Source: Zonotrichia leucophrys gambelii | Lineage: Eukaryota; Chordata; Aves; Passeriformes; Passerellidae | Length of the DNA: 64,000 bases | Direction: 5' to 3' | NCBI RefSeq assembly: GCF_028769735.1 | Contig: NC_088170.1 | Span: forward strand, 59,615,585 to 59,679,584 | Shown: one piece after another, positions 46,976 to 59,885 of the stretch | Numbering within the stretch: position 1 is the stretch's first letter | How the letters are laid out: the number at the start of each line of letters is the position of its first letter | Notes under the pieces: model-generated | Databases searched by the model: none | The model's input: the letters and a program-made list of their open reading frames with translations, nothing else | Told to the model about the DNA's origin: nothing | Translations under genes and position numbers: made by a program

Positions 46976-49900
46976 GTAACACCTTTCTAAAGTTCTTTCA
47001 GGATTTCATTGAGGAAATGCCATGCTGAAGAATGATACAAATGTGATATTTCTCTAGCAAAAGCAAGCTGACATATTCTGTGGTCCTCATACTACTAGCA
47101 AATGCTCCATTTTCACCACTGCCACCATGATAAATTCAATTGAAATTGAACTTTAATTGAATTAACCATTTAAATGTTGCTTTTTTTTTTTTTCCTTAAA
47201 TAAGAATTCTGGAAACTGATGCAACACTTTCAGTAGTTCATGCAAGTTTTTGTTTCCTAAATCCATAACATGAGAAATGCTCTCCTTTTCTTACAGTCTG
47301 GTGTATTATGAGCCATTGCTGAAACAGGAGTATCTGCTGAAAGTATAATTCCTACATTTGTCATCTCATAATTCTTTCATTTCTGAAGCTTGTTCTTTTT
47401 CTTATTGTGCACATTTGTTTCCAATAATTCACTGAGAAATTCCCATCAAGCTGTCACCAGCTATTGAAAACCAAATATTTTAGTGTATTTACAGTTTATG
47501 GTGTATCTTTACAGCCTGCAGCGGAGACATGTGATGAGTGAGACATGCTAAGCAAGCCACATTAAAAAAAAATTACACTAATATGAATTAAACTCCATCC
47601 CAATTGTGAGCATGCTAACAAATACGCATTGTTTTCTATTTGTTCTGTATTTTAGCTGATATTCTTGTATTATTGCTTTGGAGAGACTGCATTTTCTCCA
47701 AGACTTTTTTTCACTGATCTCTTATAAACACCCTACGCCTTTCTGATGTTCTGTGGGAAACATTTTAACAGGCATTTTATCTACTTTTTACCTGTCAGCA
47801 TTGGTATTGAATCTTTAAATAATGGTTTCATTGTAAAGACTCATGGTCATTAGAAAGGCCTAATGTCTAACCATTGTAGTTTTTAGATCAGCACTTAGCT
47901 AAACCTCATTGATGTGTAATATTAAGGACCCTTGTAATTTGTAAGATTCCTCACAGCAAACTTTTTTCAGAGTTTGATAAAAACAAACCCCAGTACTCAG
48001 CACTGATTCCTAGATGACTCTGAAATTAGAAGATTGTTTAACAAAAGATACTAAAAGTCTTGTAAGTCGCTTCATAATTTAGCTAAATTATGTTTTCCTT
48101 ATTGCTCATGTTCAAAGAACCTTAATTTATTTATCTCTTTTCCATGATGGTCTGTAGCTGGATTTGCAAATATTGACCTCAAGGTGTTATATGGAGATAA
48201 ATTACTTCTGTCTTAGGAAAACATAGCTGAACACTCAATTTCTTGTATTTATGATTATGAAAAATAACAGTTATCAAGAAATAACTGTATGTTCTCTTCT
48301 GAACAGCAAGGCACACTGCAGTGGCATTTCAGGGAGCTGCTCTTTTGCAACCTAAAGTAATTACAGTGGGATTTTCTACATTTGCAGACTGACTTTGTCC
48401 ACCACCTGCAAAGCACAACAGGTCTTGCTGTGACACAGGTGTGCCAAGTTCTGCACAGGACTTGGGGAGAGGTTTCAATTTAGGCCAGGAGTGATGAGAA
48501 CAACTATTTTTTTAAGGGTGCTAGACTCAGATGTCGCATTAAAACTTCCTTTTCTTTATGAGGAGATCCCCTGAAAAGCACAGGCAAGCAGCTGTGTCTG
48601 TCAGTGCTGCAAGCCACGCTCAGCACCTGGGCATTGAAATCAAGTGGACTCTGCAATCCACTGCCATCACATCTGTGCCTTAAAGAATTTAACACAGGGA
48701 CAGTGTATCACATCATGGTGATAGTGGTAGCTGAAACTGCACCGCATTAGTAAGAAGAGAATATTTTAGGTATTACAGCTGATCAATTCCCTTTCAATTC
48801 TGAATTACTAGAAGAACATCCTCACATTTGAGTGTTACTAGATTTACAGAAAACACTTTGCTTTTCCATTTCAAAATATGCAGAGCCTTTGCAAAATATC
48901 TTTGGGATAAGAAGAGAGATATTTAAAATTATTTTTTATATACTAGACATTGTTACCTGTATTTTGGTGGGTTATTACTACATTAGTAAAATCTGAGATG
49001 TAAGAACAGCAATGCAAAGAAATTAGATGCCACAGAGACAAGGTCACCCGGGTTTATTTCCTTTGAATTATGTGGCCAATGTTGGAGTAAATCTGAGAAG
49101 GCAGAAAGACTTGCCAGCAGTGAAGCAAATCCATTACATTTGATATGTTGATCCATGAGGGTGCCCAGTGCTCCTTTACAGCACAAGCAATATGTTATGT
49201 CTGGGACATGGAGGTGGATATAATCTATAGCAAAAGCAGCTCTATCTAGTAGCAAGAGAAACTGTGAGTCGCACTGAGGACTAGAATTAATTGACTTGTA
49301 AGTCTGGCATTTTATTGGAGCTTTGTCTGCCCAACATCTCTGCAGCCTCCACTCCCAGCAGATCTACCTGCAGAACAAACCAGAACGAGATTTTTGATGT
49401 AAAACTTCTTTTGCGCCATTTTATTTAACCGTGAGCCAGGCAGCACTAACGCAATAGTAATTAGTACAGATAAAACACTCCAAAGCTGTGCAAAAGCTGT
49501 GCAAACATGAATTAATACTTGTAATATCCCTGCAAGTCCAGTAAGTAAATATCATTACAGCATGGCTCCCCCCACTCCAAGAGCACAGTGGAGCTATTTG
49601 TGAGCCTCGGCTGACGGGAGGGATTTCGCAGTTTGATACAAGTCCATTGTGCAGCTTTGGAGAAGCCAATTAACTGGGGGATGAAAGCACTGCTGTCCCT
49701 GGGTGGCTGGGGCTGGCTTCAGGGAAGCCAGCACATTTAAACGCTGTAATTTAGACAAATTTCCCAGGCTGACAAAATGGACAAAATGATCCCTGAAAGT
49801 GAAATGTGCTTTGTTCTCCCGTCCAGATTTTCTCTGGTTTATGCCAATGGAAAACTGGGATGCTTATTTTGAATTTAAGCATTTCAGCAAATTCGTAGCA

Positions 49901-50301
49901 AATTATGATCTACTTAGAGCACAGTTGCTTTTCTGCCACTAAAATCTGTACTCATGGGATACAGGGATAAAAATTTCACCCAGGATTATGTTTCTGATAC
50001 TTGCAACACCATCTGCTGTGCAGACAAAAGCTAAAAACATAAATGACCAGCTTTGTTCAGCCTCTTATGCCTGGCAAGCTACCACACAGGCAAAATGAAT
50101 TTTTGTCATACCACCTGTCTGTCTAGTTATATTCTAGAAGCTTTGGAAAGGAAATCATAAGATCTCCTAAAGATGGCTCTTAAATAGAGCTAGAAAACAC
50201 AGGGCTAGTCAGTAGACAAACTCCAAGGCTCTCTGCTTCCCTGTGTAGGATGTTGTTTGAAAATAGATCTTTCTGGAAAGTGGCAAGATTTTTCCTGTTA
50301 G
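46976..50301 (+). other. RELN: Intron w21-w22 (3.3 kb)
   Basis: AT-rich, no recognised transposons; T run at about 47180-47193. Confidence 0.8.
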
Positions 50302-50560
50302 ATTTGTGCAGTTCTTCATGAGACTGGGATGTGGCAAGGGGGTGCCTGACCCCAGGAGCCAGCCTGTGCTGCTGCAGTACTCGCTCAACGGGGGCCTCAC
50401 GTGGAGCCTTCTCCAGGAGTTCCTCTTCAGCAACTCCAGCAACGTGGGACGCTACATTGCCCTGGAGGTTCCCCTGAAGGCTCGCTCCAGCTCCACCCGG
50501 CTTCGCTGGTGGCAGCCCTCCGAGAATGGGCATTTCTACAGCCCCTGGGTCATCGACCAG
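50302..50560 (+). CDS. RELN: Reelin exon w22: RR5 subrepeat B with Asp-box
   Basis: 259 bp; the first base completes a split codon and it ends on a codon boundary. It encodes [20 protein letters not shown], the Asp-box [28 protein letters not shown] and [11 protein letters not shown], then WVIDQ. A sequon NSS is present. Mouse equivalents about 2225-2311. In RR3 the same region is divided between w9, w10 and the start of w11. Confidence 0.95.
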
Positions 50561-51772
50561 GTGAGCAATCCCTGTGGGTGTTGCTTCTTTTAACACAGAC
50601 TGGATTCAGTGCTAATGTTTCCCTTTTTCTGGCATGTATCGTTTCACTGGAGCAAGTAAAAATGCTTAGTAGAAAGATATTTAGAGCACAATTGCTGTTT
50701 GATGAACTCATGGTTTTAATGCACCATTTTCATGGAGCACTGATTTCCCCATGAATTTCCTAGAATTTTAATTCTAGGAAAGTATTCTACATGTGTGTAG
50801 GGCCTCGGGTTCACACAGCAGGAGGCCTTACAACACAGAACGCAAGTCTGATTTCAAACTTCAAAAACCTTCATTTAAAATGTATCCAAATAGGTAATTG
50901 GCTTGGTATTATGTAATAGAAAAGGCCTATTGAAAAATATCAATCTTGTGAATATCAATATCAATTTTATGAAAATAAAGTTTAATATTTGGGATTTTCT
51001 GCTATAAAGATTATTATATTACTTTGTATGATTTGGTATAAATCACAAATGATTTATCTCTAAAATTATTATGCTCTAAGTAGTGTCATTGGGTTGTCCA
51101 AGTACAATTTGCTTTAATATTTATTACTTTTTTTTAAGAAGTAAGTTCAGATTGTTAGGAGAAACCTAACCAGCCATTTTAATGTTGTGGTTACAAAATT
51201 TTACTTCCCATCCCTATGTTTAGAAGTTAAAAACACTCATTTTTTTTATATCTTCATTGAATGTAGTTATATTTCTTCAGAACAATCAGAAACTGAATTC
51301 GGAATAACAAATGAAAAATAATTGTACCTTGCTTGCTGTTGAAGAGTAAAACGATGATGTTTTAGTCAGTGACAAAATAGAGGCTATTTCCCCAATTCTA
51401 TCAGCAGACACAATCTGATAGCAGTGCACCAGATAACAGAAGAGCAGAGCAGTCACTGGGAAAGTGCAATCATTTTGTTTCTACTAACACTTTTTTTGTG
51501 AGCAGTTTTACTTCACTGAGATTGGAGCTCACCTCCCTGAATTTTACATTTGTACAGCTAAGCCAGTCTCTTTCCTTTACAGGAAAGAGATACTCTCCTT
51601 TTTCATGGCCTAAATTCTCTACTCAGTGACGTTGTCAATTTTGGACAAGCAGAATAAATACGCATAGTCTGGTACATCTCTTCCTCCCTCAGGTTGCTAC
51701 ATCATTTGTATGCTTGTGAAGACTTCTAGACATTTGTCCTTTTCAATAAAAGTTTCTTTCCTAATGTTTCAG
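50561..51772 (+). other. RELN: Intron w22-w23 (1.2 kb)
   Basis: AT-rich; contains the second copy of the 60-bp dispersed repeat (51568-51645) about 130 bp before w23. Confidence 0.8.
51568..51645. repeat. Dispersed intronic repeat, copy 2
   Basis: Matches 45991-46053 in the same orientation with an added 14-15 bp (CCTTTTTCATGGCC region). Its position close to the w23 acceptor is noted, but no function is implied. Confidence 0.8.
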
Positions 51773-52022
51773 ATTCTTATAGGAGGAAACATCTCTGGCA
51801 ACACAGTACTGGAAGATGATTTCACCACCCTGGACAGCAGGAAGTGGCTGCTGCACCCCGGCGGGACGAAGATGCCGGTGTGCGGCTCCGCGGGCGACGC
51901 GCTGGTGTTCATCGAGAAAGCCAGCACCCGCTACGTCGTCACCACCGACATCGTGGTCAACGAAGACTCTTTCTTGCAAATCGATTTTGCAGCTTCCTGC
52001 TCTGTCACAGATTCCTGTTATG
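51773..52022 (+). CDS. RELN: Reelin exon w23: end of RR5 and RR6 subrepeat A with receptor-binding lysine
   Basis: 250 bp, starts on a codon boundary and ends after one base. It encodes [10 protein letters not shown] (sequon NIS), [38 protein letters not shown] and [10 protein letters not shown]. Counting codons puts the lysine of FIEKAS at mouse K2360, one of two lysines reported as essential for ApoER2/VLDLR binding. The stretch at about 51841-51960 is CpG-rich. The acceptor is TTTCAG|ATT and the donor TTATG|GTAATG. Confidence 0.96.
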
Positions 52023-54275
52023 GTAATGGCTTCTTAGTAATCCCTGCCATTCCTCTTCCTCCAGTGCAGAGGAAAGTTCACTTGTTTTCTGGGTGCATTA
52101 TTCATCGTAACAAGAAGTGAGAAACAAAAGAAAGCTGCATGTTTCTGTTAGAAATGGTAACATCAGCTTTTTTATTCCAGGCGTCTGAAGCCTAAGATAA
52201 ACTGAAGTAAATCATTCCCTGTGAGCATCTAAGTTGCAGTTCAATCAATCTCAGAAAAAGACTAACAGCTGCCTTACTCAAAAAATCCATTTAGTAGATA
52301 ATGTCCACTGCTTGGGGTGCTGCTGTAATAATAAGCAGCTGGGTGTTCCAGCATATGTTTCTTGCTTTGTGATTTTGCATTTTCAGTGTAGTCTCAGTTC
52401 TGATCTCACTTGTACCCATATATCTAAGAAATCATTTTTACCAACATACGTCTGACACTTGCTAAAGCAGCATCAACTGCAAAAATTTATATTGTCCATA
52501 TGAAATATGTATAGACCTATATATTTCCATGTACAAATGTGTGCATACATACCATGCACATGTGTATACATCTGTTTATGTATACATAATGATGCAATTT
52601 TTAATTACTGAGCTTCCTCTTTTCATATGGTGTCTATTGGGTGCACACAGCTTTTATATGTGTATATACACATATATACATATATATAAAAATGAATAAA
52701 AACATGTTCTGTACTCATCACATCAAATACATATCACATGGAAATTAAAAATTATGTGAATTTTAAGGCACATGAGAAATGGGTTTTTCTTAAAAACAAG
52801 CTTTTTTAATGCTTGTTTTACACATCCTCTTAGAGTAGGGTTTCAAGGTATAGATGTTTTTAATGAGGACAAGAATACAATACAGTGCATCATGTGATAT
52901 GTGTTAGTAAATGTGGGTTGCTGAATTTTCCTCTACAATTCTGTATAAAAATGGAAAAAGATTTTACATGAAGACCCATATTTAGCTTCTCTGATTTTGC
53001 TAATCTGAAGCTGCTTACATGCTTCAAAATTTTTCTTTCTTTTGTTATTAAGAATACTGCAGTATCCTGAGATCATCTCAGCTAAGTTTAGATGCATTTT
53101 GGTGACTGAGCCATATACTGGCAAAGAAACAGATCCTTATTTTGTTGGGGGGGCTTTGTTTGTTTTTTTGTCTACAACCCTTATCTTAACTTCATATTAA
53201 ATTAGGCAGGACACTACCTAATCATGATTCCAGTCATGATGAGAAAAACATTTCTTTTGGTGAGGGAAATTTAACACTGAAAATTCACCCTTGTTTGTAT
53301 CTACTTGTCCTTGCATTTCTATAGCACTGTCCTCTGTGCTGAAACACCAAGCAGGACTGATTGGGTGATTAAGGGTCATTCCCTGTGCATGAGGGTAGAA
53401 GAAATGGGTCTGTTAGTAATCAAAAGAAGATCACAGATTTATCACCCCTATCACTGCAACCACGCTCCATGTTTTATGCAGCCAGCTCAGCCAGAGTACC
53501 TGGCAGCTGGAACATTTACTTCAAGTACCAGCTCTGCACCTATTATTATTTGCATTTTCATGGCTGCATGAAAGTTTGACTTGAAGTATTTAGTGAGCTT
53601 GACTAACCTTTAATTTTTGTAATAAAAGCTTATAAGCCATAAACATCAAAAAATGAAATTGCTGATTTTCAATGAGAAATGATTACATTAGTTTAATGTG
53701 GCTAGACTGTGTTTGAATGGAAACAAGCTCACTGACTAACAAACTCAAATTAAAATTGTGCTGAATAATTAAATGAGCTGGTCTGCAGGAAGGGTGGAAG
53801 GCTGACTAAGCCATCTTGTGACAGAGACAAAAGTTTGAATTGGAGTGTTGCTCTGCTTTACACAGCAATCACATCCAGCTGAATCTCACTCTTCAAGCCC
53901 AAAAAACAAAGTTTGGTGGTCATGGTGCTGCCACACCATTTTTTTGCATGCTGCAGCTAAAGACATTGTCTTGACTTAATCCTGGCAGCTTAATATTGGC
54001 TCTCTCTTTTCATCTGTGGTGCCTTGAGTTAGGTGTTAGATGTGGAGATGTGCTGCAGACCCCACCTGAGCTATACCTGCTCAGCAACATGTAACACACC
54101 CTCCTGCACTGCCATCAAGGGAGGTAGCTTTGTGCTTCTGACACAAGGGTTTGAAAAGGTCTGGGTGGTTATTTTGTCAGTTCAGACCTGTGATACTGTC
54201 TGGGGCTTGCACATTATTATAGGCCTATGGATATAGGTCTCTAAATTAAATAACGGATGACCTCTCCACCCTTAG
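52023..54275 (+). other. RELN: Intron w23-w24 (2.3 kb)
   Basis: AT-rich with alternating TATA/TG simple sequence at about 52540-52690. No other element recognised. Confidence 0.8.
52540..52690. repeat. Alternating TG/TA-rich simple sequence
   Basis: GTGTGCATACATACCATGCA, GTGTATACATC and ATATGTGTATATACACATAT runs form a loose microsatellite. Confidence 0.8.
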
Positions 54276-54444
54276 CTATTGAACTGGAATATTCAGTGGA
54301 CCTTGGGCTGACCTGGCACCCAATTTTGAAAGACTGTCTTCCCACTAATGTGGAATGCAACAAGTACCATCTCCAGAGGATTCTCATTTCAGACACTTTC
54401 AACAAGTGGACCCGGGTTACTTTGCCTCTGCCTCCCTATACCAG
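54276..54444 (+). CDS. RELN: Reelin exon w24: RR6 subrepeat A with Asp-box
   Basis: 169 bp; completes a codon split after one base and ends after two. It encodes AIELE, the Asp-box [49 protein letters not shown] and YTR. The acceptor is CCCTTAG|C and the donor ACCAG|GTAACT. Mouse equivalents about 2395-2451. It lies between the two receptor-binding lysines. Confidence 0.95.
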
Positions 54445-56955
54445 GTAACTCCCTCTGGATTTCTGCAGAATAAATCTAAAAGCATAACTAGGTATTTATA
54501 ATGTCATAATGCATTATGGAGTTTAAGTAATTGTAACATGTCCTTTTTGTTTGGTCCATGTAAATAGCAGCAAATAAGTATGAGAAGCTCTATCCTATAG
54601 AAATTGCAAACACAGGTGGCAAGGGCAGCAGTGACTCCACAGCTTTGCTCCTCCTGCTGAGCCTTGTCTCCTCACATAGACTTAGGCTGAGCTAACTGCT
54701 GGCTCACAAGTATCAAAGCACAGGTAGAGCCTTGAGATTGTTGTCATGAAAGATGCCATCAAAGGCACATACAAGTCTGGAAACAGAGACCTTTATATTT
54801 TAGCAATTGTACTGAAAATGCCTATACAGTTGCCACATGTTTTGACATTAGTAATGAAAAAGTCTGTGTTCTGTTACTATTCATTTGGGGCATCTGGACT
54901 CTTCCCTATCTTCTGTGCAGTTACATTAAGTAATAGCACTTTTTTAGGACTCCTTCCCAGCATTAATTTTCTGTGCTTCCTCTTTGGTGCAGCTTTGCTA
55001 TATGTCATCTGTAAAAATCCATTACCCTGTCAGTTCTTGTATAAAGACTGTAAATTTGTGTTCAGAGTAGCCTTTCTGGGGTTGAATGGGAAAAATCAGG
55101 GCTAGGATTGATGTTCCAAACCAATTGAATTTGGACCTGAAAGGAAGCTACCACCTGAGATAAACTCAAGTTTATAAATAACTGTGATTTTAAGACTAAA
55201 GAGTTTCTTGAGCAGTATGTGTCACAAGAAGTCTGATGCCCTACTGAGGCAAAAATTGTACTTCTGTCCAATCCCATAACTGTATTTTTTGGCTCAAGTA
55301 ATACAATTTCCCAAAGTTATTAAGACAGGCATTCCATGAGAGAGGTTATTACAACCTTATCTCATAAGCAAGAGAGGTGTTGAGCTTTAAGATAAGAACA
55401 GTGTAGCTAATAGGCCTTTTAGTCTAGATGCAATATAATTTTTATGCTGCTTTATTATTTCAAGCTGTGTAATAGCAGGTGTGCCTCCAGTTGTTTATGG
55501 CTGTATGTTTTAGGCACATGCAGGCTGTGTAGTCAGTAGCTTGGCCTGGTGCTCACCACCCATGTCTGTGCAGGCTCTTAGGGCTCCTGTACTCCAGAGT
55601 GATACCTCACCCCTGGCCTCAAAATGACACTCACTTTTAACTTGGAGCTGATTTTAAAGCGCAAATACAAAGCTTCCCACAGGAGCATCAGCTCCATGAA
55701 TTGTTAGTGATGTGCCCAGCCAAAGCATGCAGTGTAAGACAGAGGTGCTTGTCCTTATTCTGAAAGGGCTTCCTCACAATTTTTATGTTTATTTTTAAAA
55801 TGCTGCTTGGTGAACAGCTGAGCTGAGCTTGGAGCAGTAGTTTTCTCTTTGGATAAACAAGTTATTTATTCAGCTCATGCAACATTTTCATAAAGAAATA
55901 ATTCATGGGAGAATAATGACCTTATCATATGACATCCTTTTTTACACTGAATAGTTTTTGGGGGTTTTTTTGGTGGTTTTTTTTGGGTTTTTGTATGTGT
56001 GTTTATAATAATTTTGATTTCTCTTTGAGATTCAAAAGAAAACAGACTACAAAAAGTTCAATGCTGCCATCTAGTGCTGTACCACAAAACAGGGATTAGC
56101 TTGAATTCATAGTTCCAGAAATTCATCTACTCATGGCCCTTGACTCAGTCTATAGCTGCATGAGCTGAATAACTATTTGGTGTCCCTGGCTGTTTTGGAT
56201 AGATTTTCATCATCCATCTTGGGAGCTGAGACAATTCACATATAGGGAGTTAAGCCCATTTTAATCAACAAAATGAATATAACTTACTGAGTAGAGCCAG
56301 GATCACGCTGCAGATAATTTATTGACATTTTCAGCCAAGCCCTGGGTGGAGAGGAGGGAAGAAACTGCAGAGCCAGGGTCATGCTGCAAGCCCTGCATGG
56401 GCCTTCTCACCTGCCCCCAAACCCACTCCCTAGAACTGCTCTTAACCTAAGTGTGGTTGGGAGAATTCACTGAGAAAAAGCCAGTGACAAAGTAAAGGCA
56501 ACAAAAGTAAATTTGTTGCCTTGGACTTATTAACTGGATCAGGATGAAACTTGGAGGGTTTGGATTATTCTGGCTTGATCCAGCTCCTAGCTGTCCCTCA
56601 GGTTTGGATCTGTGCTGGGACATGGTTATGACTGGCCTGAGCTTCCAACTGGGAGCACCACCTTCTTCCTACCTCCCCTCCACTGCACCTTTGGCCTGCT
56701 TGCTTTGCTTTCACCATTGATCCATTTCCTACCTCCCACACTCTCAGCTTGATACCAAGCACCCATGCTTTGTTCTTTTCTCAAAATCAGGGCACCCTTT
56801 TCTTGGAGGGATGTTGTCATTGTCAGAAACCAGCCTTGGGTATCCAACAAATCTCCCAAGAGCAGGCTAACCTCAAGACTAACATTTCCTTTCAATCAAA
56901 ATAAAGATTACCTCAGCTAGAAAATACAGAATTCTGTTTTTCTTTCTCTCCCAAG
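54445..56955 (+). other. RELN: Intron w24-w25 (2.5 kb)
   Basis: AT-rich, with a G/T-rich tract at 55954-56003. No exon or transposon recognised. Confidence 0.8.
55954..56003. repeat. G/T-rich tract
   Basis: T runs separated by G runs of 5, 2, 2 and 3 bases, followed by TATGTGTG. Confidence 0.85.
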
Positions 56956-57096
56956 GTCTCAAGCAACTCGTTTCCGCTGGCACCAGCCTGCTCCCTTTGA
57001 CAAGCAGCAAACGTGGGCAATCGATAACGTCTACATCGGGGACGGCTGCATAGACATGTGCAGTGGCCACGGGAAATGCACACAAGACAACTGTGT
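56956..57096 (+). CDS. RELN: Reelin exon w25: end of RR6 subrepeat A, receptor-binding lysine, first part of EGF6
   Basis: 141 bp; completes a codon split after two bases and ends after two. It encodes [30 protein letters not shown] and the [19 protein letters not shown]. Counting codons puts the lysine of FDKQQ at mouse K2467, the second lysine reported as essential for receptor binding, 107 residues from that in w23. The donor is TGTGT|GTGAGT, with the phase fixed by w26. Mouse equivalents about 2451-2498. Confidence 0.96.
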
Positions 57097-58827
57097 GTGA
57101 GTGCCATCTCTTCCCTGTCCTGCCCTGGGCTGTAGAATTTCAATCCCTCTCTGCCAATCTGATGAATTTTCAGGAAAAACTGTGATATAATTCTACAAAG
57201 GAAGGTGGATTTTGCTGTTAAAACCGAGAAGGGCACTGGGTCCACTTGGGAATGGAAGTAACAAGTGGAAGGGGAACTGCAGGGGTTGGCCCTGCCAGAT
57301 CTCTGACTGTCCATGCTCCATGGCCAAAGCAGACAGTGGCAGTGCATCACCTCTGCCCTTGCCTCTGCTGCATCAATTCCCCTCCCACCAGGTAGGGAGA
57401 GGGTACCCCTGGAATTTGCATAGCCCTCTAGGGACATACAATCCTGGAGCAAGTGGATAGGAAAAAACCCTTCCTCCACATAAAAGTCACTTCATGTGAG
57501 TAGATGCACAATGACCTATCCTCTGCTTAGACTAAGGAAGTCCTTTGTCCTCCATCTATTGGTTTTTCATATTGGTTTTATGGATGCTACCAACTTTGTC
57601 CCTGAGCTTTTTGGAGTGGGTAATTCTATGGAGCTAATTACAAAAATAATTAAACCAAAATAATGGTGTCTGTTTTATCACTTACATCAGCACAGGTTAG
57701 AAAGAGAATCACTTCTTCTTTTATATTGTTAATGTAAACTCAACCAATGCTCTCATTTCACATTTAAAAAAAAAAGACACAAGCCCAAGCGTACACCATG
57801 CCATCTCTATTAATACAAATTATCATTGGTTCTGAGCTTAATTTACTCCATTTGAGATGATTAGATATAACTGCAGAACAATTAAGGATTGACTGCTTGT
57901 TCCCAAGGGATTTCACACCACGTCCCTGTGCTCTTAACCTGGTGCTGGGTGCAGAGTACCTGGGCTGGAGGTGGGACATATCCACTAAGCAGGATGTATA
58001 CCAGTTCTTCACAAGGCTAGATTTTGCTTTTTGACTAGTCTTGATGGTCTGATGACTCTGCTTCATGGTAGGGTTTGCCAGGAGAGGCAGACTGGCTTGA
58101 TCCTCAAACTGTTTGCCTAACAATCCACACAGAGTCCTGCAAAGCTAGCAAACAAAAACCCCCAGATTTGCCTGTCTTGGCAACAGAGAAATACCTTCCA
58201 GATGGATGTGTTGCTTTTTTTCCAGCCACAAATGGCAGCAGAAATGGGAGAATGGTTGTATAATTGCACTGTGACTGCATTTCTTAGAAATATATTTCAC
58301 TGCAAAATAGACATATTATTGTGTTCTCCTCTATCCTGACAACACTGAGGTACCAAGACACAATATCCCTGGTGAAATCTCATTGTAGCAGAACACAGTT
58401 CCAAGCTGTTATCCAGTCTTTGACACATTATAAGAATGTTTTTCAGAGAAAAAAAAAAAAAGGAGAACTATATAAAGATAAGAAAGCATCCATATACTGA
58501 AATTTTACAGAGACTTGAACCTTAACATTAGCAGGACGTTTTTAGGCTTGGCACATTCTCTTGGTTTATTTATCCAAGCACAATGTATTTCACTGCTTTT
58601 ACTATGTTTGGGAATGTACCCTGTAATAGAAGCTTGAATTATACACAATACTAAGCCTTCAAAAAAGTCATTTTTGTTTCATATTAGCTACAAAGCACCA
58701 GATGTTTGAAACCCCCACACACCAGTTGTGCACTAGTAAATGATGCCCCTCTGCAGAATGAGATGGTACCTTAACAACAGGCAGAGCCTTTGCCAGCTGA
58801 TCTGTGCATTTGTTTTTCTCTTTGCAG
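57097..58827 (+). other. RELN: Intron w25-w26 (1.7 kb)
   Basis: Mixed composition; A run at about 58450-58461. No recognised repeat family. Confidence 0.8.
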
Positions 58828-59005
58828 CTGTGATGAGCACTGGGGTGGGCTGTACTGCGACGAGCCAGAGACCCCCCTTCCCACACAGCTGAAGGACAAC
58901 TTCAACCGCTCCCCGTCGGCCCAGAACTGGCTGACCGTGAACGGGGGCAAGCTCAGCACCGTCTGCGGGGCCGTGGCCTCGGGCATGGCTCTGCACTTCA
59001 GCGGG
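58828..59005 (+). CDS. RELN: Reelin exon w26: end of EGF6 and start of RR6 subrepeat B
   Basis: 178 bp; first base completes the split codon, end on a codon boundary. It encodes [10 protein letters not shown], closing EGF6, then [18 protein letters not shown] and [19 protein letters not shown] sequon NRS is present. The acceptor is TTGCAG|C and the donor GCGGG|GTGCGT. Mouse equivalents about 2498-2557. Same length and phases as w14. Confidence 0.95.
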
Positions 59006-59364
59006 GTGCGTGTCCAGCTCTCTCCATTTCGCACTATAAGTGGGACTGATCTTAAAAGTTAAATAGCAAAGCATTTAAAAAATAACAGCATGACATATCA
59101 GATATATAAAATATTTTTAAAAATTAAATCCTTTGCCTGCATGAAGGTCAAAGTCAAACAGGTCCTACAGAGTAGGGTCAGCCAGAAACACTCCAGGAAA
59201 GCTGACACCATGCTTCTTGATATGCTGCAGCCAGGAGATTGAGATATAGTGTCTGTGGGTCCTGTAGAGGGGCCTTTGAAAGTGGAGCTGGTAGGTTAAA
59301 GAACAGTATAAATATGTAGACTTTTAATTTTCCTCTGAAGACTGTCCTCATAGCACTTTAAATT

Positions 59365-59662
59365 TGTTGTCATTATATTGCAAAAGTTTCATATTGTTGT
59401 CTCCAAGCGTTTCAAACCTCCTTGATGTTTCTCGTAGGCAGCTCCTCCAAGCACTGACTCTTTTTCTCACAGCAGCCGACTGACTTCAATTCCCCTCAAC
59501 CAACCAACCCACTATTTTATAACACTCTTCTTCTTATTGGCTACAGCTATGGCCTGTTAAAGTCAGGCCTGCTGCTAATCTTTAATAATTAGCCCAGCTG
59601 CAACTCTTTAGGGGGTAATATTACTTTCTATACTACCTTTACTTACATTCTATCCCCCTACA
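59365..59662 (-). mobile_element. LTR copy 1 (related to 62777-63157), antisense to RELN
   Basis: Shares long blocks with the copy at 62777-63157, such as GTAGGCAGCTCCTCCAAGCA, TTATAACACTCTTCTT and CCAGCTGCAAC, and ends in CCCCCTACA. On the - strand CCAAT (59536-59540) precedes a TATAAAA-type box (near 59514-59521), the order of an LTR promoter, so it points leftward. The left edge is uncertain and seems diverged. Confidence 0.8.
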
Positions 59663-59767
59663 AAAACTTTCAGACCAGAGTTTGGTGTGGATTCTAATCA
59701 GACCACAGAGGTAAATTAATAACAAGCTATTTGCACTTGTGTGACTTGCACATGGTCCATGACAATA

Positions 59768-59885
59768 CAGAGCCACAGAAACACAGAATGGGCTGGGTTG
59801 GAAGGGGCCATGGTGGGTAATCTGGTCCAGCCTCCCTGCTCAAGCAGGGCCACCCTAAAGCACATCGCATCCATGTGTAGCCCCA
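59768..59885 (-). mobile_element. CR1 LINE 3' fragment
   Basis: AAACACAGAATGGGCTGGGT, GGAAGGGGCCATGGTGG, and CAGCCTCCCTGCTCAAGCAG are the antisense of the avian CR1 3' end. Short, truncated on the upstream side; no coding capacity. Confidence 0.85.

Noticed and set aside
55954..56003. G-quadruplex
   Set aside because: Only two of the G runs reach three bases, so the pattern does not meet the usual four-run requirement.
56913..57479. 188-codon - strand open frame
   Set aside because: It is antisense to exon w25 and runs on into intron; a shadow of the coding exon composition.
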